From Acidimicrobiaceae bacterium (GTDB lineage Bacteria; Actinomycetota; Acidimicrobiia; Acidimicrobiales; RAAP-2): a stretch of DNA of 41,544 bases. Made by a program: the position numbers and the translations under genes. Location: contig PLEI01000052.1 of assembly GCA_003136415.1 (NCBI GenBank), forward strand, positions 1-41,544. The letters run 5' to 3'. Positions 36,011-41,544 of this stretch are shown here, in pieces. The stretch's first letter is position 1, and every line of letters starts with the position of its first letter. The notes under the pieces were generated by a model that ran no database searches, was not told the origin of the DNA, and worked only from the letters and a program-made list of their open reading frames with translations.

Positions 36011-36739
36011 ATGACCGAGAAGGAAATGCCGATAGGGGAATGCTGGAGCGACGTGACTGACGTCTTGGCGGCGGGTGTTGGCCGAATCCTCCTCTACGGA
36101 CCCCCAGGCACCGGCAAGACGTACGCAGCGCTCAAGCTCGGCCTCATCAAGGGGATCTCGGAGCGTCTGGTCTGCACCGAGGACCTGACAACGGGCGAGA
36201 TTACTGGCACGTGGATGCCCGCGGGTGCCGGCAAATGGGAATGGCGCGAAGGTCCGGCCATTCGAGCGTGGAAGAGCAATGCCGGGCGCGGTGGACGACT
36301 GGTGGTGGACGAAGTCGACCGTGCGTCGGGTGACGCTCTCAGTACCTTGCTCGCAATCACGGACTCCGCCGACTCAGCGCGATGGCGCAATCCCGAGACG
36401 GGCCAGTGGGTGAAACCCGGACCCGATTTCTCGGTGGTGATGACCACGAATATCGAGGACCTGGAGGATATTCCCCTGGCGTTACGTGACCGATTTCCGG
36501 TGTCGATTCGCATCGACCGACCTCATCCCAACGCGGTGACTTCATTGAGCGACGACTTGAAGGAACCTGCGTTGCACGGGTCGGTCGGAGACTCCAACCG
36601 GCGAGTGTCGTTGCGAAGCTTCTACGCCTTTGATCAATTGCGCTCGCACTTAGGGGCACCTCGGGCGGCCCGTTTACTCTTCGGCGAGACCGCCGGCCAA
36701 GCCATCCTTGACGCGCTGTCCATTGGGTCCCTGGAGTGA
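36011..36739 (+). CDS. MoxR-type AAA+ ATPase next to lexA
   Basis: The 242-residue product is a compact AAA+ protein of the MoxR/AAA_5 kind: Walker A GPPGTGKT (30-37), Walker B RLVVDEVDRAS (96-106), sensor VVMTTN (142-147) and an ALRDRF arginine-finger region (157-162). Such ATPases usually form rings and work with a VWA-domain partner to remodel or activate other proteins; such a partner is encoded next with a GTGA overlap. ATG 36011 follows AGGAGG; ATG 35975 and 35978 lack a ribosome site. The gene is transcribed away from lexA, with a perfect LexA box in the shared intergenic region. The specific role is unknown. Confidence 0.85.
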   Translation: MTEKEMPIGECWSDVTDVLAAGVGRILLYGPPGTGKTYAALKLGLIKGISERLVCTEDLTTGEITGTWMPAGAGKWEWREGPAIRAWKSNAGRGGRLVVDEVDRASGDALSTLLAITDSADSARWRNPETGQWVKPGPDFSVVMTTNIEDLEDIPLALRDRFPVSIRIDRPHPNAVTSLSDDLKEPALHGSVGDSNRRVSLRSFYAFDQLRSHLGAPRAARLLFGETAGQAILDALSIGSLE

Positions 36740-38076
36740 CGCGGGCGGTGTACCCGGAACTCGTTCACGGTCGTCGCGACGGCTTCGAACAGGGCTCCTG
36801 GAGTGTCGAAGTTGGATCGGTCTTTCGCGGAGGGGCGAGCTGTAACTTGACCGAGCGCTCCCTTAAGGTGCCTGACGGCAGTGACGACGTGTCGCGCGTG
36901 GTGCGCGCGCACGAATTAGTGCACATTCGCGTCAGTCCCTTCATGAGTGCACATGCGCCGACGGACCCTGAGACTTTCGAACGGGCCGTGGAGTGCGCCG
37001 AGGAGTACCGGGTAAACTTTCTGCTCTCGATGTTGGGATTCGACACCGGCCTGCTGTGCGACGGGACCGAGCGATTGGGTGGTCAGCGTATTGCCCAAAT
37101 GGGTCAGTGGGGAGAAGCGGCATGTTTCTTCCTGGCGGTCCTCGGCACGGGAGCCGAGTCAAACTATCTGCGCGGAATTCGCTCCTCGCAACCGTCGTGG
37201 CCCGCCGGCTTGCGAGCCATCAAGAAACGAGTGCTCGCCATCGTGGCGGGACTCGACGCAGTCCAAATTGGCGACACCACCTTGAACGATGATGGCTTGC
37301 CCCGCGGATTTCACAGCGTTACCATTCCGATTGCCCGTCTCCTCAGCCGCTCGATGAGTGCCGCCGCGCCCGAGGGCCCCGACGCTCTTCGCGTCTTTCG
37401 CCGTTCACTCGAACCAGGGGGGCGTCGCGCGCCTAGCGCGGTATTTGCTCCCTTGGTCTTCGACGATTCGATGACCTACGTCACACGGCGCCGCCATCGC
37501 GCACACCGTCGCGCCCGCCCGGCGGAGTGCGGCACCGTCATGCGTTATCCGAGCCGTCTCTTGATTGACCCAATGCAACGCGCTTTCGCCCGCAAGACGC
37601 CCGCCACGGGGGGAGTCATCGTGATTGATCAGTCCGGCTCGATGGATGTCACTGTCGAGGAGCTGGACGGACTCTTGGGCAATGCCCCCGACGCGCTCAT
37701 CGTGGGTTACAGTCACCGGCCGGGCGATACCGGCGAGACGCCGAATGTCTGGCTACTCGCCGTGGATGGTCGAGTGGCGAGTCAGGCACGTACCGGGAAC
37801 ATCGGCAACGGCGTCGACGGACCGGTCCTGCGGTGGGCAGCGCGCACCGCCAATCCCTGTGAGCCGATCATTTGGGTCACCGATGGACAGGTCACCGACT
37901 CTCACGATCACCCGTGTCACAGCCTCTCGGTACAGTGTGCCCAAATGGTTCAGCGACACCGAATTCGGCTGGTTCACAGCCTCAGCGAGGCGGAGTTGGC
38001 TCTACGAGGCCGTCGGGTCACGGGGGGTTCCTTTGGTCGGGTGGGACGTGAATTGCAGATAATCCGGCGAGGGTGA
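36736..38076 (+). CDS. VWA-domain protein with HELVH metallopeptidase-like motif
   Basis: The 446-residue product has two visible parts. Near the N terminus RAHELVH (57-63) matches HExxH, and ECAEEYRVNFLL (86-97) follows at a distance where gluzincin-like domains place further ligands. At the C-terminal end is a VWA domain with the MIDAS motif DQSGS (298-302) and a later VTDGQ (381-385). The layout recalls proteins annotated as putative metal-dependent peptidases with a VWA-like domain (DUF2201/COG3864-like), but that is from memory. GTG 36736 overlaps the AAA+ stop by GTGA. No signal peptide or membrane segment is evident, so the pair should be cytoplasmic. Substrate and activity are unknown. 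Confidence 0.75.
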   Translation: MTRAVYPELVHGRRDGFEQGSWSVEVGSVFRGGASCNLTERSLKVPDGSDDVSRVVRAHELVHIRVSPFMSAHAPTDPETFERAVECAEEYRVNFLLSMLGFDTGLLCDGTERLGGQRIAQMGQWGEAACFFLAVLGTGAESNYLRGIRSSQPSWPAGLRAIKKRVLAIVAGLDAVQIGDTTLNDDGLPRGFHSVTIPIARLLSRSMSAAAPEGPDALRVFRRSLEPGGRRAPSAVFAPLVFDDSMTYVTRRRHRAHRRARPAECGTVMRYPSRLLIDPMQRAFARKTPATGGVIVIDQSGSMDVTVEELDGLLGNAPDALIVGYSHRPGDTGETPNVWLLAVDGRVASQARTGNIGNGVDGPVLRWAARTANPCEPIIWVTDGQVTDSHDHPCHSLSVQCAQMVQRHRIRLVHSLSEAELALRGRRVTGGSFGRVGRELQIIRRG

Positions 38077-38093
38077 ACTGGGAGAAATAGGTA

Positions 38094-38122
38094 TTGCGAA
38101 CGAACACCTGTTCGCTTATACT
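38094..38122 (+). promoter_or_regulatory. Promoter of the LysM gene
   Basis: TTGCGA at 38094-38099 and TATACT at 38117-38122 are 17 bp apart. One LexA box lies entirely within the spacer and another begins 2 bp after the -10, so this is a strong promoter fully covered by repressor sites. Confidence 0.8.
38101..38114. promoter_or_regulatory. LexA box 1 of the LysM gene
   Basis: CGAACACCTGTTCG matches CGAAC-N4-GTTCG perfectly and fills the spacer between the -35 and -10 hexamers. Confidence 0.9.
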
Positions 38123-38124
38123 TA

Positions 38125-38138
38125 CGAACAAGTGTTCG
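38125..38138. promoter_or_regulatory. LexA box 2 of the LysM gene
   Basis: CGAACAAGTGTTCG is a second perfect box, 24 bp from the first and located over the expected transcription start. Confidence 0.9.
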
Positions 38139-38162
38139 CAATGCTTTGAGAAGGAGAGTCCA

Positions 38163-38600
38163 GTGGCTGCAGTGGAGTTGTTCCCCAGCGAGTATGAGTA
38201 CCGCGAGTCGTCACGTCCGACCCTTCGCCTGATGCCTGATGTCTGCGAAGTTCCTCGGTATCGCCGTGGTCCCTTGGTGGCAAACCGTCGGGCCGCGCGG
38301 GCGCGTATGAAGCTCCGCCGCCGCCGTAGCGCTCTCGCCGTGCTCGTACTAGCTAGCCTGGTGTCGCTGGCGTGGCCGGGACACGCCTTTGGTGGCACGA
38401 ACGGCGTGGGGCTCTCAACGGATCTGGCCTCGAGTTCCACTCTGTCGTCGGGAATGGTCTACGTCGTCCAACCCGGTGACACCCTCGCGACGATTGCGCG
38501 AACGCTCAATCCGGTGAATCCCTCAGTGGCCCGATCAGCACTGGTCGCTGAGTTGGACGCCAGTGTCGTCATCACTGGCGAACACGTCCTAATCCCTTAA
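38163..38600 (+). CDS. SOS-controlled membrane LysM protein (ChiZ/DivS-like candidate division inhibitor)
   Basis: The 145-residue product has a basic cytoplasmic N-terminal part (1-55), one membrane segment (about 57-73) and a C-terminal LysM peptidoglycan-binding domain (VYVVQPGDTLATIARTLNP to the end). This is the layout of Mycobacterium ChiZ (Rv2719c), and Corynebacterium DivS is a comparable case: SOS-induced regulators of cell division encoded beside lexA. GTG 38163 has AAGGAG six bases upstream; the track start at 38094 lies in the promoter. Two perfect LexA boxes cover that promoter. nrdR follows, as in mycobacteria. Function is inferred from layout and context. Confidence 0.82.
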   Translation: MAAVELFPSEYEYRESSRPTLRLMPDVCEVPRYRRGPLVANRRAARARMKLRRRRSALAVLVLASLVSLAWPGHAFGGTNGVGLSTDLASSSTLSSGMVYVVQPGDTLATIARTLNPVNPSVARSALVAELDASVVITGEHVLIP

Positions 38601-38619
38601 TTTTACAGGTATTTCGGTG

Positions 38620-38625
38620 TAGCCT
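38620..38625 (+). promoter_or_regulatory. Leaderless-type -10 box before nrdR
   Basis: TAGCCT, six bases, GTG 38632. It suggests nrdR has its own promoter in addition to any readthrough from the LysM gene. Confidence 0.5.
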
Positions 38626-38631
38626 GATGGC

Positions 38632-39102
38632 GTGCGTTGTCCATTTTGTTCCGCCGACGACGACCGGGTGGTCGATTCGCGTCTCGCGGAGGATGGCGTG
38701 GCGATTCGTCGACGACGCGAGTGTTCCGCCTGCAACCATCGGTATACGACCTTTGAGCGTATTGAAGAGGTCGGACTCTACGTGACGAAGCGATCTGGTG
38801 ACCGTGAGCCTTTTGAGCGCTCCAAAATCCTTTCGGGGATCCGCTCCGCCTGCAAGAACCGTCCGGTTGATGAAGCGCGCCTCGACGCAATCGCCGAGTC
38901 GGTCGAAGAGGCGATGCGTCTGCTCAATCGCGACGTGACCAGTGAAGAGGTGGGGATGGCCACCCTGGATGCCCTGCGCGACGTGGATGACGTGGCGTAC
39001 GTGCGCTTTGCGTCGGTCTACAAGGGATTTGAGGACGCCAACGACTTCGCTCGTGAGATTGGCATGCTGGTCAAGACGACGGCTCCCAAACTCCGGAGTT
39101 AA
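38632..39102 (+). CDS. nrdR: Transcriptional repressor NrdR
   Basis: NrdR senses ATP/dATP and represses ribonucleotide reductase genes. The zinc ribbon MRCPFC...RRRRECSACNHRYTTFER and the following ATP-cone domain (VTKRSGDREPFERSKILSGI) are complete; the length of 156 residues is normal. GTG 38632 gives the invariant MRCPFC start. No ribonucleotide reductase gene or obvious NrdR box is in this window. It is followed 3 bp later by the PIG-L gene. Confidence 0.95.
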   Translation: MRCPFCSADDDRVVDSRLAEDGVAIRRRRECSACNHRYTTFERIEEVGLYVTKRSGDREPFERSKILSGIRSACKNRPVDEARLDAIAESVEEAMRLLNRDVTSEEVGMATLDALRDVDDVAYVRFASVYKGFEDANDFAREIGMLVKTTAPKLRS

Positions 39103-39105
39103 CAA

Positions 39106-39813
39106 ATGAGAAGTCTGACTCTGCACCCCCGGATTGCCATGGCGGTGTACGCGCATCCGGACGACGCCGACGTCGCCGCGGGCGGCGTCATGGCTCAGTG
39201 GGCCGCCGAGGGCTGTGATGTGCACCTGGTGGTCGTGTGCGACGGCTCCAAGGGTGCTCATGGCTCGCAGACCAAACCCGAGCGGTTGCGCGACGTGCGT
39301 CGCGCCGAGCTGGAATTGGCGGCTGATCTCCTGGGGGTGCGCGAGGTGCACGGCCTCGAAGTGCCCGACGGCGATGTGACCAATTCGGATCAATTGCGCT
39401 CGACGTTGGTGGGATTGATTCGTCGGGTGCGTCCCGACGTCGTCTTGGGACCCGATCCCACGGCCACCTTTTTCGGTGGCGTCTACGTCAATCATCGCGA
39501 CCACCGCGAGACCGGGTGGGCGTTGCTTGACGCTGCGGCCCCAGCGTCGGCTATGGCCCTGTACTACCCCGAACAGGGTGAGGCCCACCAAGTGTCGTGG
39601 TTGCTGCTGAGCGGGACCCACGAGCCCGACGTGGCCATCGACGTCGCCTCGACAATCGACGTGAAGGTCAAGGCGGTGCTCGCGCACCATTCACAGACCG
39701 GCGACGACGCCGAGGGCGTCAGTGATGTCGTGCGCGGGCGCGCGTCGCAAGCCGGGCGCTCCCTGGGGCTTTCCTTCGCGGAGGCCTTTCGCAGTGTCGA
39801 ACTCGCCGGCTGA
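39106..39813 (+). CDS. PIG-L/LmbE-family deacetylase
   Basis: Enzymes of this family are zinc N-deacetylases acting on GlcNAc-type substrates; in actinobacteria they include MshB (mycothiol synthesis) and Mca (mycothiol conjugate amidase). The motifs AHPDDAD (about residue 16) and VNHRDHRETG (about 125, HxxH metal ligand region) are present. The 235-residue length fits the general family; MshB and Mca are longer, at about 290-300. ATG 39106 lies 3 bp after nrdR, and the 3' end overlaps dinB by 20 bases. Substrate cannot be set from the sequence, and no mycothiol genes are adjacent. Confidence 0.85.
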   Translation: MRSLTLHPRIAMAVYAHPDDADVAAGGVMAQWAAEGCDVHLVVVCDGSKGAHGSQTKPERLRDVRRAELELAADLLGVREVHGLEVPDGDVTNSDQLRSTLVGLIRRVRPDVVLGPDPTATFFGGVYVNHRDHRETGWALLDAAAPASAMALYYPEQGEAHQVSWLLLSGTHEPDVAIDVASTIDVKVKAVLAHHSQTGDDAEGVSDVVRGRASQAGRSLGLSFAEAFRSVELAG

Positions 39814-41128
39814 ATCGCCTTCGCTCGAGGAAGCGCCAATTCTTCACGTCGACCTCGACGCGTTCTTTGCGTCGGTCGAGATTCTCGACGACCCGAGTTT
39901 GCGTGGTAAGCCCGTCTGTGTGGGTGGCGCGGCCGAGCGAGGCGTCATTGCGAGTGCGAGTTACGAGGCGCGACGCCATGGTGTCAAGAGCGCTATGCCG
40001 TCGGTGGTCGCTCGTCGACTCTGCCCTGATCTGATTATTTTGCCGGGTCGTTTCGACCGCTACGAGGAGTATTCGCACCAATTTCACGGTGTGGTCAACG
40101 ACCTCACCCCCGACTACGAGCCACTCGGCCTCGATGAGGTTTTCGCCGACCTGCGGAGTTTGCGCCGACTTGGCGTGCGGCCGCTCGATGCCGCGAGGGA
40201 GCTTCGGGGCCGGATTCGAGAGGAACTCCAGCTCGAGTGTGGAGTGGGTCTCGGTCGCAACAAACTCTTCGCCAAACTCGCGTCCAAGCAGTCCAAACCT
40301 CACGTCGTCGACCACCAACTTGTGGTCGGTGAGGGGGTCGTGTGGGTCAGTCCCGAACTCGAGGAGAGGTGGATCGCGGAGCTCCCGGTGCGCGCGCTGT
40401 GGGGTGTGGGACCCCAAACGGCGACGAAACTGCACCAGTTGGGGCTGCGCTGGGTGCGTGACCTCGCCAAGGTGGACGAGGAGACGCTGGCGCGCCACCT
40501 GGGCGCGGCGATGGCGGCCACGCTGGTGGCGTACGCGCGAGGGGAGGACGAGCGCACGGTGACCGTGCATCGAGAGCTCAAGTCACTCGGACACGATCAG
40601 ACGTTTGCGATCTCGCTCACCAGCCTCGAGGAGGTTCTGTCCCAGTGCCGACACCACGCGGGGGTGGTGGCGCGCGCACTGCGGGGCCAGGGGCGAGTAG
40701 CCCGCACCATTAGCGTGGTCCTGCGTTTTGACGACCTGGAGTCACTGTCGCGGTCCCAGACCCTGCCCTTTGGAATTGATGACGAGTCCGCTCTGACGTC
40801 GGTGGCGCAGGCACTGGTGCGCAGCGTTGACCTCAGTCGACCAGTTCGACTGCTCGGTCTCTACGCATCGTCATTCCTAGAGCGTTCCGACAATCAGGTG
40901 CAACTCAGTTTTGACGTGGTCACTGAGGGCGATCGGCGCAACGAAGCCATTGAACAATCTCGTGAATATCAGGTGTCCTCGGCGTCATTGCGCGACGCCC
41001 TCGACGACATTCGTCGGCGATACGGTGCGAGTTCGGTGGGCGTCGCGTCAGATTTGGCGTCGCAGGGACTTCGCATTGAGCGACAGCGTGGCAGTCACGC
41101 GTTTGGTCCCGAGGGCCCGGTTAAGTAA
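39794..41128 (+). CDS. dinB: DNA polymerase IV (DinB, Y family)
   Basis: DinB copies past damaged bases with low fidelity. The palm motifs are ILHVDLDAFFASVE (first Asp) and GLDEVFADL (Asp-Glu pair; the family usually reads SxDEAYLD, so this is a variant with the acidic residues kept). GVGLGRNKLFAKLASKQSKP and the helix-hairpin-helix LWGVGPQTATKLHQLGL follow, then the little-finger domain. The track start at 39722 lies inside the PIG-L gene. GTG 39794 gives 444 residues beginning MSNSPAES. It has no LexA box of its own nearby and would be transcribed with nrdR and the PIG-L gene. Confidence 0.92.
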   Translation: MSNSPAESPSLEEAPILHVDLDAFFASVEILDDPSLRGKPVCVGGAAERGVIASASYEARRHGVKSAMPSVVARRLCPDLIILPGRFDRYEEYSHQFHGVVNDLTPDYEPLGLDEVFADLRSLRRLGVRPLDAARELRGRIREELQLECGVGLGRNKLFAKLASKQSKPHVVDHQLVVGEGVVWVSPELEERWIAELPVRALWGVGPQTATKLHQLGLRWVRDLAKVDEETLARHLGAAMAATLVAYARGEDERTVTVHRELKSLGHDQTFAISLTSLEEVLSQCRHHAGVVARALRGQGRVARTISVVLRFDDLESLSRSQTLPFGIDDESALTSVAQALVRSVDLSRPVRLLGLYASSFLERSDNQVQLSFDVVTEGDRRNEAIEQSREYQVSSASLRDALDDIRRRYGASSVGVASDLASQGLRIERQRGSHAFGPEGPVK

Positions 41129-41134
41129 GTCCGC

Positions 41135-41544
41135 CTAGGCGCGAACAGTGACCAGGGTGCCCACCAAAGTGTGGGGCCAGATTGTCGCCGCCGAGGCGAA
41201 GGGCATTTCGACGCAACCGAGACTCTGGGGGTAACCGTAAGAGGCGCGGAGGAAGCCGTGCAGCGCGTCGCCGCCGTTGAAGTACGAGACCCACGGGATG
41301 CCCGGATCGGAGTAGTGCGAGCCATCAGGGTTGGTGCCGGACATTGTCTGAGTCGTGTAGCGCAGGTAGACCGGATATGTCCCGAAGGACGTCGGGGCCA
41401 CCGAAATGCCGGTGTTGACGAAGGTGCGGAACTTGCCGACACCGTTCACGTACATGACGAGGATTTCGGGCGACGACTCGATGACGTCAATGTAGTTGTA
41501 GCTCGAGGGATTCACCTGATGGGCGTTGGCGGCCTCGACGAGAG
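41135..41544 (-). CDS. L,D-transpeptidase (YkuD domain), C-terminal part
   Basis: The YkuD catalytic motif is clear: HGFLRASYGYPQSLGCVEM holds the HG and S-x-G-C residues, with the cysteine as nucleophile. Enzymes of this family form 3-3 cross-links in peptidoglycan or attach proteins to it, outside the membrane. The frame stays open to the right edge (codons for LVEAANAHQ precede the GTG at 41515 used by the track), so the N-terminal part of the protein lies outside the window. It converges with dinB with 6 bp between stops. Which L,D-transpeptidase class it belongs to cannot be told from this part. Confidence 0.88.
   Translation of the reverse strand, partial: LVEAANAHQVNPSSYNYIDVIESSPEILVMYVNGVGKFRTFVNTGISVAPTSFGTYPVYLRYTTQTMSGTNPDGSHYSDPGIPWVSYFNGGDALHGFLRASYGYPQSLGCVEMPFASAATIWPHTLVGTLVTVRA

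Noticed and set aside
36011-38076. AAA+/VWA pair as CobS/CobT cobaltochelatase
   Set aside because: The ATPase/VWA pairing resembles it, but no cobalamin genes or large chelatase subunit are nearby, and both proteins differ in layout from CobS/CobT.
36011-38076. AAA+/VWA pair as an anti-phage defence island
   Set aside because: No mobile element, nuclease, restriction or other defence gene is nearby. The surroundings are a conserved chromosomal SOS locus.

Overview
The window is a gene-dense piece of chromosome from a high-GC actinobacterium. I infer a deep-branching lineage such as Acidimicrobiia. The reasons are the gene order, heavy GTG start usage, a LexA box of the actinobacterial type, and succinylase-type lysine genes mixed with RNA-processing genes. 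From memory, the order ispG-proS-rimP-nusA-infB-rbfA-truB-ribF-rpsO-pnp-dapB-dapA-rnj-ftsK-miaB-miaA-dapF-hflX-lexA-nrdR matches the order of these genes in Mycobacterium tuberculosis. Much of this is therefore an ancient actinobacterial backbone. I see no insertion sequence, prophage, CRISPR array, tRNA or rRNA.

Region 1 (1-12.3 kb) is translation and RNA metabolism. It holds the 3' end of ispG, a short proline-tRNA ligase, and a long operon rimP-nusA-ylxR-infB-rbfA-truB-ribF, followed by rpsO and pnp. A good promoter and a perfect intrinsic-terminator hairpin precede rimP. The ylxR start looks non-canonical: AUA in an ATAA overlap with the nusA stop. A perfect hairpin lies between rpsO and pnp.

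Region 2 (12.3-29.3 kb) interleaves lysine/diaminopimelate genes (dapB, dapA, dapF, dapC, dapD, dapE) with RNase J, a siderophore-interacting flavoprotein on the minus strand, FtsK, a D,D-carboxypeptidase, homoserine kinase, an RhtA-like exporter, MiaB, MiaA and HflX. Many starts here carry TANNNT six bases upstream of ATG/GTG, the layout expected for leaderless mRNAs. Others use 4-base GTGA stop/start overlaps.

Region 3 (29.3-35.25 kb) is a complete branched-chain amino-acid-type ABC uptake operon: a binding protein, two permeases and two ATPases. Two copies of TGTTAATA-N5-TGTCG, 22 bp apart, lie upstream. A 20-bp perfect hairpin separates the binding-protein gene from the permeases. The second permease has an N-terminal membrane extension of about 290 residues.

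Region 4 (35.25-41.5 kb) is an SOS-linked block. lexA is transcribed away from a MoxR-type AAA+ ATPase gene and a VWA-domain gene that also carries HELVH. Next come a LysM/transmembrane gene resembling the SOS division inhibitors next to lexA in mycobacteria and corynebacteria, then nrdR, a PIG-L deacetylase and dinB. Perfect GAAC-N4-GTTC boxes lie in the lexA/AAA+ intergenic region and, twice, across the promoter of the LysM gene. The AAA+/VWA-HELVH pair under apparent LexA control is the best candidate for an undescribed system. The window ends inside an L,D-transpeptidase gene on the minus strand.
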